From NCBI GenBank assembly GCA_905221605.1, contig CAJNDS010002657.1:530501-594500 (forward strand): a stretch of 64,000 nt of DNA, given 5' to 3'. Below are positions 32,309-41,771 of this stretch, in pieces (the first letter of the stretch is position 1; the number at the start of each line of letters is the position of its first letter). The position numbers and the translations under genes were made by a program. The notes below the pieces were generated by a model that ran no database searches, was not told the origin of the DNA, and worked only from the letters and a program-made list of their open reading frames with translations. The stretch comes from Symbiodinium natans. Lineage: Eukaryota; Sar; Dinophyceae; Suessiales; Symbiodiniaceae.

Positions 32309-33007
32309 GTGACGACGATGCCTGGTGGACAGCAGATGCTGATGGAGCCCGTGACGGGACAGTTCCCCCCGCAGACTGTCGGGCCCATGGGCACTGCACC
32401 CGCGACTATGCCACCCGTGACGCAGTTGCCGCCTGGCACCACCGCCCCTGGCCCGATGGGTGCGCCCATGTATGCCGCTCCCACCGGCCCGGGTGGTGCG
32501 CCCATGCCCGCCGGAACCGACGGTGCACCCGTGTATGCAGCTCCCACCGGCCCTGACGGTGCCCCCATGGGTGCGCCCATGTATGCAGCTCCCACTGGTC
32601 CGGGTGGTGCTCCCATGGCCATCGGCCCCGATGGTCAACCCATGCCAGTCGGTCCCGATGGTCAACCCATGTACGCTGCCCCAATCGGCCCCGACGGTCA
32701 ACCCATGTACGCAGTCGGCCCCGACGGTCAACCCATGGCCGTCGGTCCCGACGGTCAACCGATCGGGCCTGACGGTCAACCCATGTATGGCGCCCCCATC
32801 GGACCTGACGGTCAGCCCATGTATGGCGCCCCCATCGGCCCCGACGGTCAACCCATGTATGGCGCACCCATCGGCCCTGACGGTCAACCCATGTACGGCG
32901 CCCCCATGGGCCCCGACGGTCAGCCCACGTTTGGCCCTGGACCTGGCGGTGCGCCCATGCCAGGCGACGGCCAGACCATCATGGGCAACACGTACCAGGC
33001 AACCTAG
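32309..33007 (+). CDS. GPDGQPMYGAP-repeat protein, main exon
   Basis: Longest credible coding exon in the window: 232 codons, then TAG. It begins VTTMPGGQQMLMEPV, passes through GAPMYAAPTGP units, then about ten GPDGQPM(Y)(G/A)AP units, and ends GDGQTIMGNTYQAT. The residues resemble collagen- or elastin-like Gly-Pro repeats, but with an 8-14-residue period and Met/Gln/Tyr; it is probably disordered and may self-associate. Repeat units vary in synonymous positions, which argues for translation. The final CAG|GCAACCTAG could also be a GC donor, so the stop is not certain. Confidence 0.7.
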   Translation: MTTMPGGQQMLMEPVTGQFPPQTVGPMGTAPATMPPVTQLPPGTTAPGPMGAPMYAAPTGPGGAPMPAGTDGAPVYAAPTGPDGAPMGAPMYAAPTGPGGAPMAIGPDGQPMPVGPDGQPMYAAPIGPDGQPMYAVGPDGQPMAVGPDGQPIGPDGQPMYGAPIGPDGQPMYGAPIGPDGQPMYGAPIGPDGQPMYGAPMGPDGQPTFGPGPGGAPMPGDGQTIMGNTYQAT

Positions 33008-33142
33008 CTGGTCTCGTCTCGTGCGAGAATAGCCGTGCTTTTGTTTTCAGACCGGGCCGTGACATTGAGCCGCAAAGGCTACCGAGAGGTGCAAGGATCG
33101 CTGCTGTAAAGAGCGTTTCATTCAGAATGCATTCCCGGCCAG

Positions 33143-33169
33143 GTGAAGGTCCCAACGCAGACCATGAGG
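33143..33169 (+). CDS. candidate exon VKVPTQTMR
   Basis: Nine codons after CCAG|G with alveolin-like spacing; a GA donor (GATGAC) would follow. The frame stays open to 33346, so it could be longer. Could belong to the head of unit II. Confidence 0.35.
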
Positions 33170-33319
33170 GATGACAGCAGCGCCACTACCACGCTGCGCG
33201 TCTGCATTGATCAAGCGGGCTTTGGAACCATTGGAACCGTGGTTCTGACTTTGTGTCCCTTCGAGTGTTCACTCGTAACACCTGAAGGTATGCGAGAGTT
33301 GATTGTTACGTGGGAGGTT

Positions 33320-33412
33320 TGCGAAAATAAGGAGCCCCCAATATAGACCCCCAAATGTTAGGATTCCGGTATACTAAGGACCCCAATAAGGTACCCCTAA
33401 TTTCGGAAACCC
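33320..33412 (+). mobile_element. IR-4 element, copy b
   Basis: GCGAAAATAAGGAGCCCCCA ... AATAAGGTACCCCTAATTTC then GGAAACCC. Shared with 36622 and, partly, 30760. Confidence 0.65.
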
Positions 33413-33539
33413 TAAACCCTAAACCCTAAACCCCAAACCCTAAACCCTAAACCCCCGCGTAGCACTTCCGGATGAAGGCAGCAAGTGGGGCAGATCTCTA
33501 AGGCAGTGGCCGGCCGCGTACCAGCAGATCCAGGCCCTG

Positions 33540-33650
33540 ACCCCTAAACCCTAAACCCTAAACCCTAAACCCTAAACCCTAAACCCTAAACCCTAAACCC
33601 TAAACCCTAAACCCTAAACCCTAAAACCTAAACCCTAAACCCTAAACCAC
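33540..33650 (+). repeat. interstitial CCCTAAA array
   Basis: About 15 units. Confidence 0.95.
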
Positions 33651-33699
33651 CAAACACTACCTAAAACCCGCTGTAATCACTATTGTTAGCCTCTCTCGC

Positions 33700-33792
33700 T
33701 ATATACATATAGTATATAGACATACACCATATAAAGTAGTATGGAGTATATATATATATATACCTGTACGTATGTATGTACGTACGTATGTT
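33700..33792 (+). repeat. TA- and ACGT-rich simple sequence
   Basis: TATATACATATAGTATATAG, a short (TA)n, and ACGTATGT repeats just upstream of exon 33829. Confidence 0.8.
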
Positions 33793-33828
33793 AGGGTAGG
33801 TGTAGAACGAGGGCCTGGTGGTGTGCAG

Positions 33829-33915
33829 GTTGATGGCGAGACGCAGTATGTTGCCGGCAAGACGGAGGAGGTCAACGCACCCGCACAGGCACCGAGGGGG
33901 ACCTTCGAAGTCATG
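33829..33915 (+). CDS. unit II exon 1 (unknown N-terminal module)
   Basis: VDGETQYVAGKTEEVNAPAQ then APRGTFEVM, from CAG|G to a GC donor (29 codons). Not an alveolin repeat; its position before the first alveolin exons suggests a head domain of unit II. Confidence 0.6.
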
Positions 33916-34071
33916 GCTTTTGGGGGGGAGCCCCTAAACCCCTAAAGCAGTAAACTCCTAAATCCTAAGCCCTAGACCCTAAACCCTAAACCTTAAAACC
34001 CTAAACCCTAAACCCTAAACCCTAAACCGTAAACTCCTAAACCCTAAACCCCAAACCCAAAACCTTCCTTG

Positions 34072-34150
34072 GACCCAGAGTAGGCCCTTTATTCCCTTTT
34101 GTGTTAGGGTTTAGCTTCCTTTATAAGACCCTCAAATCCGGAAAGGGTTT
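34072..34150 (+). mobile_element. IR-5 element, copy b (truncated)
   Basis: GGACCCAGAGTAGGCCCTTT ... TTCCTTTATAAGACC; lacks the AAAGGGCACCC hairpin. Confidence 0.6.
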
Positions 34151-34514
34151 CGGATGCTGACGGGGTTACGTTGGGGCTTTCAAAGGGGGGGGGGGGGGGG
34201 GGCCTTGGGAGTGTAGGCTGTGGGTTCGGAGGGCTTTAGGCCCAGGGAACTCCGCAGCATTGCTTTCGCCTCGCGGCAGATGCCAAATCACGCTGCGCTC
34301 TCTCTGAGGTCTCCTGCGCCTTCTGTGCTCGAGATTGCATGCCAACTTTCCAGCCTCCGTCCTGCGCGCCCTTTCGACCTTGCATCGCTCCATGTCCACA
34401 GAACATCGGGACCCCCTGAGCCAGCCTAAACCTTCCCCCGTCCCCGAACCGACCCCCGAATCTTGAAACCGGAAAGCCCATAGCGGAGCGTCCCTGCAAT
34501 AGGTCGGCACCCAG

Positions 34515-34553
34515 CGAGTGGAGCAGACCGTGGCTGGACAGAGGAAGCAGCAG
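34515..34553 (+). CDS. alveolin exon II-2
   Basis: RVEQTVAGQRKQQ with a CAG acceptor and GC donor. VEQTV matches II-8. Confidence 0.5.
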
Positions 34554-35132
34554 GCCGACTCCTACTTGTGACACGCGCTTTCAAGGGGGATTGCTTTAGC
34601 AAGGGCTTCCGGTGAGATCCCAAAACCTCAGCCCTGAACCCTCAAGGACAGACCACAGGAACATTCAAGGACTCCTGTGCACGATGTGCAGATGCCAGGG
34701 CGGTAGGTTCTAGATAAGTTCAGGCTCTGGCGCCTGATCGTGTGGGCACATAGTACTCGTCAGTATTGTTTGGGCTTACCTGTTGATGGTTGTCATGAAG
34801 AGCTGCCTCAGTGGCTGCCTGGTGGAACGGTTCGTGCCGTGCTACGTAGACTTTGCCAAGAGAGTCTGCTCATCACGAAACCTACACAGGTTGAGAGCAA
34901 TCAGTCAGCCAGAGCGGGCCGATCGGTGTGACGATGCTGATCGGTGATGTGAAAGGAAAAGATGCTGTCCTTTCTCTGAGCGAGGCATCCTTACCGCTAA
35001 GCCTTACATCTGACAAGCGCCCCACCCAAAAACAGCCCCTACGCCCCTCAAGCCCAAACCCCTAATCCCCGCCCCTGAAACCCTCAGATCCCTGACAGCT
35101 CATGATAGCGCGTGCTCCGTGCCCCGCGGCAG
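34554..35132 (+). other. intron; unassigned open frame 34740-34931
   Basis: The frame reads without low complexity (contains GTVRAVLRRLCQESLLITKP) but has no recognised motif and no clear splice sites. Confidence 0.35.
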
Positions 35133-35186
35133 ATCGTGGAGATTCCGCAAGTCCAGGAGGTTGTGGAGGAACAGGAGATCCCCGAG
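35133..35186 (+). CDS. alveolin exon II-3
   Basis: IVEIPQVQEVVEEQEIPE; GC donor at 35187. The acceptor is CAG|A; the open frame extends a few codons upstream. Confidence 0.75.
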
Positions 35187-35521
35187 GCCGGTGCATGTTC
35201 AGGAGGCGTAGGGTTTTCGGGCTTCCGTCGGTTTTGTTCTGTCAATTCGGTTGCAGGGGTTGGCACATGGGAGTTGTTCTTAAGTTGTGTCCGCAGCCCG
35301 AAGCCCCAAAGAGACCATAACATAAGAACGATGCCCACCTCGAGGCACCGGTTCTGGAATTTAGGCGTCACCTTGCCCCAGAGATTATTCCATCATTACA
35401 CATGACATTTCATAGAACATGTATTGTATATCGGCGACCCGCCCCTGCACAACCGCTCCAACCAGCGAACGTTTTCTCGCTGTGGCGGCCTGTGCTCGGT
35501 CTGTTGAGCTGTTGAACTCAG

Positions 35522-35548
35522 GTGCAGGTTGTGCAGAAGGTGGTCGAG
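35522..35548 (+). CDS. alveolin microexon II-4
   Basis: VQVVQKVVE, CAG|G to GC donor. Resembles 57318-57347. Confidence 0.68.
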
Positions 35549-36032
35549 GCCACGTGTTTTCCAGTCTGGATTTCTAGAATTACGACGGGCCCTCAGCCCC
35601 GCCCATATTCTAAACCCTCAACCTAAACTTGCTAATCCCAAAACCCGCAACCTAAACTCTAAGCCCAGAGGCCTTCATTTGGGCATTGGGTTTGGGGCCT
35701 TCAGCCCATGCCATAGATTCAAGTGTTTTAACGAACCATTGGCGTGGGGGTCTGGGGCCCTGCGCCCCATGCGAACCTAAACCCTCAACCCGAAGCTGCC
35801 CCAAACCCTCTGGCCCTAAACCCTTTTTTGGAGTCAACAACAATGTGTCTTATCACGTCCTGCAAACGAAAATCGGATGAACAAAGTCAAACGTAAAAAG
35901 TCAAAAGCAAAGACAGGCCACTACCTCAATTTGTTTGGATCTCACATTGGACTTGACCCTAAGTCGTCAATCCCCTGCGTCCCATGACCCTCAAAGCATC
36001 CAACCTGGCATTGGAACCCTAAACTTGAAGCT

Positions 36033-36062
36033 CCTAACTTGGAGGTTCATGGGTAGTTCTCA
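36033..36062 (+). mobile_element. IR-1 element, solo left end
   Basis: AACTTGGAGGTTCATGGGTAG without the matching right arm; followed by CCCTAAA-type sequence. Confidence 0.65.
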
Positions 36063-36089
36063 CTGAAACCCCCCCAAACCCCCCTGAAT

Positions 36090-36330
36090 TCTTAACCCCT
36101 AACCCTTGGACCCTAAACCCTAACCCCCAAGCTGCCTAAGCCCTAAACCCTTAACCCTTAAACCCTAAACCCGAACCCCCAAGCTGCCTAAGCCCTAAAC
36201 TCTTAACCCTTAAACCCTAAACCCTTAAACCTTTCAACCCTAAACCCTAAACCCAAAACCCTAAACCCTCAAACCCTAAACCCTACACCCTAAACTCTAG
36301 ACCCTAAACCCCCCCCAAAACCCCAAAACC
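36090..36330 (+). repeat. degenerate CCCTAAA/CCCTTAA array
   Basis: Includes a duplicated CCCCCAAGCTGCCTAAGCCC phrase at about 36125 and 36176. Confidence 0.9.
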
Positions 36331-36353
36331 CCCCTGCAATCGGAACCTGGTAG

Positions 36354-36407
36354 GTCCCTCAGATTGTGCAGCAGCCCGTGGAGCAGATCGTGGAGCAGGT
36401 CGTTCAG
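36354..36407 (+). CDS. alveolin exon II-5
   Basis: VPQIVQQPVEQIVEQVVQ from TAG|G to a GC donor. Confidence 0.8.
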
Positions 36408-36621
36408 GCAGCATCCCCAAAGTTGGGGTTCAGGGTTTAGGGTTTAGGGTTTAGGGTTTAGGGTTTAGGGTTGTTTTCGTGCCTTTGTTGCTTAGGATGT
36501 ACGGGCTCAGGGTTTGGGATGCTGTCGGCTGTTGCCAGCACGTGGGGCTTTGGATTTTGGAAACTAGGTTTCAGAGTTGAGCCTGCAGAGGACCCTAAAA
36601 GCCTCAGGGTTTTCTGGAGAA

Positions 36622-36724
36622 ATGTGGGTTTACGAAAATGAGGGACCACTAAGATTAACCCCACATAGAAGAATTCCCTGGGAACAAGGACCCCCAGTAA
36701 GGTACCCTTAATTTCGGAAACCCC
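36622..36724 (+). mobile_element. IR-4 element, copy c
   Basis: TACGAAAATGAGGGACCACT ... AGTAAGGTACCCTTAATTTC then GGAAACCC. Confidence 0.65.
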
Positions 36725-37179
36725 CAACCCTAAACCCTAAACCCTAAACCCTAAACCCTAAACCCTAAACCCTAAACCCCAAATCTGTCGTATGAATCAG
36801 AAAGCCGATGGAACAAGAGGGCGCCCCACCCGTGACAGCGGCACGCCGCAAGCCGCGCTCCAGGGAGCACGATCCAAGGTCTTTAGGGTTTAGGGTTTCG
36901 GGTTTAGGGTTTAGGGTTCCCCAATTGCCGCAGAGTACAAAAACGAAGGCTCCGAGACGGCAAAAGTGCTGCGCCTGCCAACGAGAAGAGTTTGGGTCGC
37001 TGTGGGTATGTCCAAATGTGTGCCCAGAAGCAGATGCGCACGACGCCGCCTCCGCCAGGGCTTCCGACAAGGATATCCTAAACCCTAAATCCCAAACCCC
37101 TAAACCCTGAACCCTCAACCCTAAACCCTAAACCCCAAACCCTAAACCCTAAACCCTGTGAACCCCAGCGCGGGGCCAG

Positions 37180-37236
37180 GTGCCGCAGGTCATCCAGCAG
37201 CCGAAGGTCTCCCATCGCCACGTTGAGCAGTTGGTC
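37180..37236 (+). CDS. alveolin exon II-6
   Basis: VPQVIQQPKVSHRHVEQLV; acceptor CCAG|G, GC donor after a C (GTC|GCCAGA), an exception to the usual AG before the donor. Confidence 0.75.
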
Positions 37237-37689
37237 GCCAGACTGCCATGGATTCTTCGGATAGTGATCAGGGTACTTCAGCGTGAGGGCTTATGGGGTT
37301 TCAGGGGGTATGTGATGCAGAAGTGAAGTTCAGGTAGGGCTTAAAAAATGTACGTAGAGCTGATAGGTTTTAAGATGGTGTGAACATGCTAAGCAACGAG
37401 GCAGTCCTCCCACTAGCGGGGGCTCGGCAAGTTTCACTCTACGTATGAGGGGCCCAGTGTGAACCAGCGGAGCCCCAACCCGAAAAACCTGGACTTTTGG
37501 TACCGAGAATATGGGGATGTAGCACTAACCCTCGCTTGCCGGCCGTCTTCCTAAAATTCGAGTAGCAAGTACTAAGCAGGCCAAGCCCTGCCAAAAACCT
37601 CCCTGGCCTCAGCAACAACGCAAGCCATGTGACGGGCTTCAGGCCCTCTCCGAAGAGGGTTCAAGCTCTTGGTCTACTTGCGATCCCAG

Positions 37690-37752
37690 GTCGATGTCCC
37701 TGTGCCGCAGATCGTGGAGGAGGTTGTCCACGTGCCGGTGACGCAGACGCAA
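37690..37752 (+). CDS. alveolin exon II-7
   Basis: VDVPVPQIVEEVVHVPVTQ then TQ; GC donor (CAA|GCTCGC) chosen from codon continuity, alternatives a few codons downstream. Confidence 0.78.
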
Positions 37753-38396
37753 GCTCGCCAGCGCCTGAGAGACAGGGTTTCGGGTAGACCCCACCCGTTT
37801 TGGGCGCCCAGGTTTTGTGGCTCGTGCGCTTGTTGAGGCACCAAACCGACTAGTGGGTGCGCCAACAATGCAAACTGCCAGAGCTGCAACACGGATCGAA
37901 CCCGCGCACCCAAGAAGCAAACATCGCACCAACACCACCGGCGCTCTGCAAGCGCCGCGGACCGCCAGGCTTCGGTTTCGAAGGCCTCCGCGGCCTAAAG
38001 CCCTGAAGCATCTCACATCCCCGGAAACCTCCCCTGAAAGCATCCTGAAGCATCCTGAGGTCTGTAATGTTGACTTCGCATTAATAAACCCCCCCCCCCC
38101 CCCTTCATTGATCAATCTCTCTCCGGCCAGGGCCTCCTCAATAATATCCGCCTAAATCCTGGTAGGTCTAGCTGTCCCGGTGCCACCACAGTGGGCTAAG
38201 TGAGCCTCTACTGCGAGCTTCTGGGGGATCACTTTTAGAAGAATATTCCGGGCTGGATTTTATAATTGTGGCGGGCTACATTATTGTGTTCTGGCAGCTG
38301 AATTTTATAATTGCGGCGGGAATTCCTAATGTGAAGTCAACATTATCCCGAAACCCCCCGAATCCAACAAAAACACCTGAATGAGGCCACTACCAG

Positions 38397-38426
38397 GTGC
38401 CCGTGGAGCAGACGGTGGAAGTTCCA
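38397..38426 (+). CDS. alveolin microexon II-8
   Basis: VPVEQTVEVP; CAG|G acceptor, GC donor. Confidence 0.7.
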
Positions 38427-38539
38427 GCGCCTAGGACCCGCAAAGCCATCCTTCTCTGTTTTTTTGTTAAATTGGGTTTATGGGGAGGTCCCCTGGAATA
38501 TCTTAAGCTTTTTGCAGCCTACCGACAGAGGTGCATATA

Positions 38540-38540
<1 letters not shown>

Positions 38541-38580
<40 letters not shown>
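38541..38580 (+). repeat. (TC)n microsatellite
   Basis: About 20 TC units 30 bp before exon II-9; likely doubles as its polypyrimidine tract. Confidence 0.9.
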
Positions 38581-38582
<2 letters not shown>

Positions 38583-38609
38583 TTCTTAGTAGGTCACTCT
38601 GCAGCTCAG

Positions 38610-38648
38610 GTGCCCATGATGCAGGAGCAGCAGGTGCATGTTCCCAAG
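38610..38648 (+). CDS. alveolin exon II-9
   Basis: VPMMQEQQVHVPK with a GC donor (AAG|GCCTGG). Confidence 0.76.
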
Positions 38649-38868
38649 GCCTGGGTTCTATCCTTGGGGGTCTCAGGGGTTTACGGCTGTTTTGGACTTT
38701 GCGCTCAGGGTTCAGGGTTTGGAATTTTAGGGATGTTTGGGGCGTAGTGGGGTGTGGGGGTGGTTCGTGGGGCTAGTTGGAATTTCCGGAGCCTCTTGGG
38801 CCATTCTGCAGCATGTGTTTCGTTGGATTTCTACACCCCAAGCCCTTGAAGCGCAAACAACTGGGCAG

Positions 38869-39111
38869 GTGATGACCCAGAAGCGCCAGATGCACCAGCA
38901 CGTTGAGCAGGTCGTGGAGGTTCCTGTGCCCATGACCCAGGAGGAGGTCGTGCACGTCCCCAAGATCATGACGCAGACCCGGGTCATGCAGCAGCACGTG
39001 GAGCAGGTCGTGGAGGTCCCGATCCCCATGACCCAGGAGGAGGTTATTCACGTGCCTGAAATCATCACACAGACCCGCATCGTGCACCAGCCAGTGGAGC
39101 AGATCGTTGAG
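38869..39111 (+). CDS. alveolin exon II-10, long uninterrupted repeat
   Basis: 81 codons in one exon: two and a half copies of a roughly 31-residue unit HQHVEQVVEVPVPMTQEEV + VHVPKIMTQTRVM. GC donor at 39112. The same unit in unit III (42096-44301) is cut by introns at HVEQ|VVE, TQ|E and PQ|E, making this the best intronless reference. Confidence 0.92.
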
Positions 39112-39233
39112 GCGAGGCCTGACAAAAAGTCTAATTTCTGCTTCAGTCATGACAGCATTGTTTGGACGTTTTTGCGCGCATGATAAAGGGGCCCCTTTGA
39201 CAGACTTTCCATGTCAGCCCATTCTCTGTCCAG

Positions 39234-39278
39234 GTGCCGGTCCCAGTGGCGCAAGAGCAGGTTGTCCCCATGCCCCAG
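39234..39278 (+). CDS. alveolin exon II-11
   Basis: VPVPVAQEQVVPMPQ from CAG|G to a GC donor. Confidence 0.78.
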
Positions 39279-39349
39279 GCCGTCACTCAAACCTGTGGCA
39301 TTGCTGTGGTTGCTTGCAGACAACTTGGAAAACAAAAGAGAGAATTGCC

Positions 39350-39439
39350 AGTAATTGCTTAAGAACCCCCCCAAAAAACAATTAAGGGTAATAAAGGGAT
39401 TCTTATTTTTAATTCTTTTGGGGTTCTTAAGCAAATAGT
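39350..39439 (+). mobile_element. IR-2 element, copy b
   Basis: AGTAATTGCTTAAGAACCCC and GGGGTTCTTAAGCAAATAGT are near-perfect inverted termini around AAGGGTAATAAAGGGATT; 90 bp. Confidence 0.85.
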
Positions 39440-39860
39440 CGATTGTCCAAACAGCAAGAATGACCGAATGAATTTGCAACGCATGCGCGCGCCGCCTCGG
39501 CAGTTAACTACCCAGAACCCTCCCAAGGCTATAGGCCCTCCAGAAGCCTCCTAAACTTCCTGAATGCTTCCCAGGAGAGGGGGTGTCAAGTTCGTCGGGC
39601 TTGGGATTGGGGGAAGTAGTAGATCCTTGTCTGCCCTGCTGAGATGCGAGTTGAGGGCCTGTCGTTCTAGGCTTGGAGCTCCGAAATGTAGGCTGTCCAC
39701 CTCAATCGTGATAGTAGCCACAATAATAGACCAACTGGCTTGACAATATGTGCTTGGCTGTCCCACTACAAGTTAGCACAGTCCTGTTGAAGACTGTTTG
39801 ATATTCTCGCAGGAACATGCTAATCCCAAGCCCGCCTCAAAACAAGCGCACGCGTGGCAG

Positions 39861-39890
39861 GGCGCACCCTACGGAGCCCCGCAGACCATG
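39861..39890 (+). CDS. GAPYGAPQTM exon, copy 1
   Basis: GAPYGAPQTM, CAG|G to GC donor; shorter at its 5' side than copies 2-7. Confidence 0.68.
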
Positions 39891-39916
39891 GCGGCCGGGC
39901 CCTTAAAATTGACACC

Positions 39917-40002
39917 CTACTTGGAGGTTCATTGGTAGTTACAAGTGGAGTTATAAGTACCCCAAACATGCTTATAACCAGTTACAAGCAAGTATGAGCC
40001 CT
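39917..40002 (+). mobile_element. IR-1 element, copy i (right end decayed)
   Basis: CTACTTGGAGGTTCATTGGT start, ATAAGTACCCC middle, poor right arm. Confidence 0.65.
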
Positions 40003-40041
40003 CAAAAGGGAAACGCTCCAATTGACCCTGCAGCCCCACAG

Positions 40042-40089
40042 GCGCCAGGGCAGCCACAGGGCGCGCCTTATGGCGCACCGCAGACAATG
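40042..40089 (+). CDS. GAPYGAPQTM exon, copy 2
   Basis: APGQPQGAPYGAPQTM, acceptor ACAG|G, donor GC (ATG|GCGGCC). Confidence 0.78.
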
Positions 40090-40125
40090 GCGGCCGGGTC
40101 CTTAAACTTTGGGGCTTGAAAAGCT

Positions 40126-40227
40126 CCTACTATTTGGGTCGGAATAGCTACTAATATTCTTCCCTTATGGTCCCTTTACTATTATACAATAATATACCCC
40201 AAAACCCTAGCCTAATTCTTAAGCCCC
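40126..40227 (+). mobile_element. IR-3 element, copy c
   Basis: ACTATTTGGGTCGGAATAGC ... CTTCCCTTATGGTCCCTTTA ... CCTAATTCTTAAGCC. Confidence 0.7.
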
Positions 40228-40502
40228 CTATATTACGTGGGCACTTAGCTCGCAGCCAAGCTGCGCATCAAGAGTGTCGCAACGGGGATGAGGGTTCAGC
40301 CTGCGGGATAGGCCACTAAGACGACATTTGAGTGTGTCCTCGGCCCACGTGGGTTTGAATCACATCGGGATTTGCCCGTGTTTCAATCTCCTTCTGTTTG
40401 AGCCTTTCGTCATGTGAAATTCACCAATAAGAGCATGAGATGTTCAGAGGTGCCTTTGTGCAGAGTGATGTCTCTTCGGGTGCAAACCCCAAACGCCGCC
40501 AG

Positions 40503-40550
40503 GCCCCAGGGCAGCCGCAGGGCGCACCCTACGGCGCCCCGCAGAATATG
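40503..40550 (+). CDS. GAPYGAPQTM exon, copy 3
   Basis: APGQPQGAPYGAPQNM. The donor side reads ATGCTGGCC, so the donor is shifted by one codon or lost. Confidence 0.65.
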
Positions 40551-40678
40551 CTGGCCGGGCCCTCAGTCGTAGGGTTTGAAGCAGCTAAACTCTATAACCC
40601 TCAAGCCCTAAACCCTAAACCCTAAACCCTAAACCCTAAACCCTAAACCCAGAAGGCCCAAAGCCCCAAAGCCGCCAG

Positions 40679-40729
40679 GCCCCAGGGCAGCCGCAGGGAG
40701 CACCCTACGGCGCACCGCAGACCATGATG
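40679..40729 (+). CDS. GAPYGAPQTM exon, copy 4
   Basis: APGQPQGAPYGAPQTMM, GC donor. Confidence 0.76.
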
Positions 40730-40861
40730 GCCGGGGCCTAAACTTTGAGCTAGGGTTTAGGGTTTAGCGTTGAGGGTTTAGGGTTTAGGGTTTAGGGTTT
40801 GAAGCAGTTCGACCCTCATCCCTCCCATCTTCAAGAGCCCCCGAAGCCTTATAGCTGCCAG

Positions 40862-40912
40862 GACCCAAACCAGCCGCAGGGCGCACCCTACGGGGCCCCG
40901 CAGACCATGATG
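40862..40912 (+). CDS. GAPYGAPQTM exon, copy 5
   Basis: DPNQPQGAPYGAPQTMM, CAG|G to GC donor. Confidence 0.74.
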
Positions 40913-41047
40913 GCCGGGCCCTTAACCTTCACTTTGTTTAGGGTTTAGGGTTTAGGGTTTTAGGGTGTAGAAGTTGCTAAACACCTGAAGCGCTCAAAGT
41001 GAAACGTTGGGGGGGTCAGGACAAGCGCAAGCCAAAAAGACAGGCGG

Positions 41048-41256
41048 TGGGGGGGGGTGGGGCGGGGGGGGTGGGGGTGGCGGGGGGGGGGGGGGGGGGG
41101 TGGGTGTTGGGGGGTGCGGGGGGGTGCGGGGGGGGGGGGGGTGGGGCGGGGGGGGGTGGGGTGGGGGGAGGGGGGGGGTGGGGGGTGGGGGGGGGGTGGG
41201 GGGGGGGGGGGGGGCCCCCCACCCCCCCCCCCCCCCAAACACCCCCCCCACCCCCC

Positions 41257-41301
<45 letters not shown>

Positions 41302-41322
41302 CCCCCCCCCCCCCCCCCCCCC
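41048..41322. repeat. poly-G block followed by poly-C block
   Basis: About 167 bases of G-rich sequence (41048-41214) directly abutting about 108 bases of C-rich sequence, a near-homopolymer inverted repeat in one intron. Both strands give spurious Gly/Pro open frames. Confidence 0.95.
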
Positions 41323-41601
41323 GCGTTTTGGGGGGGTAAGGAGGGAGGTTTTCACCTCCTTTTCCCATCCAACACGCCGCCAGGGTCGGCGGACTTGGCC
41401 CTAAACCCTGAACCCTGAACCCTGAACCCTAAACCCTAAACCCTAAACCCTGACTGTTACGTGCCATTTTGCTCTTCATGCCTGCAGCTCAAGAGCCCTA
41501 CATGCTTTACTGCAGTTACACGGCAAGTGCAAGGCACACAAACATGCGTCCCGCCATGTGGTTAGGGTTTAGGGTTACCCCTGAAGCCCCAAAGCCGCCA
41601 G

Positions 41602-41649
41602 GCTCCAGGGCAGCCGCAGGGCGCACCTTACGGGGCACCGCAGACTATG
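41602..41649 (+). CDS. GAPYGAPQTM exon, copy 6
   Basis: APGQPQGAPYGAPQTM, GC donor (ATG|GCCGCG). Confidence 0.76.
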
Positions 41650-41771
41650 GCCGCGCGCAAAGTTTAATCTAGGGTTTTAGGTTTAGGGTTTAGGGTTTAG
41701 GGTTTAGGGATTTTGAAGCCAAGAAGCCCTTAAAAGCCCCGAACCCAAAAGCCCCAATGTCAAGACGCCAG

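Noticed and set aside
31867-32887. 251- and 278-codon minus-strand frames opposite the GPDGQP exon
   Set aside because: Mirror frames of a codon-periodic repeat. The + strand has the start, splice and stop logic and repeat-level synonymous variation.
36955-37042. Cys-containing frame CCACQREEFGSLWVCPNVC
   Set aside because: Cys spacing does not match a known ribbon and no splice-consistent borders were found.
40243-40370. tRNA-like stretch with GGGTTTGAATC and TTAGCTCGCAG
   Set aside because: Arms do not pair into acceptor and T stems in a consistent fold; only isolated box-like matches.
40960-41418. Gly- and Pro-rich frames of over 100 codons on both strands
   Set aside because: Homopolymer G and C blocks; all frames are open.
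41462-41476. Second spliced-leader-like string, TGCCATTTTGCTC
   Set aside because: Needs a deletion and loses the CAAG end; expected by chance in a window this size.
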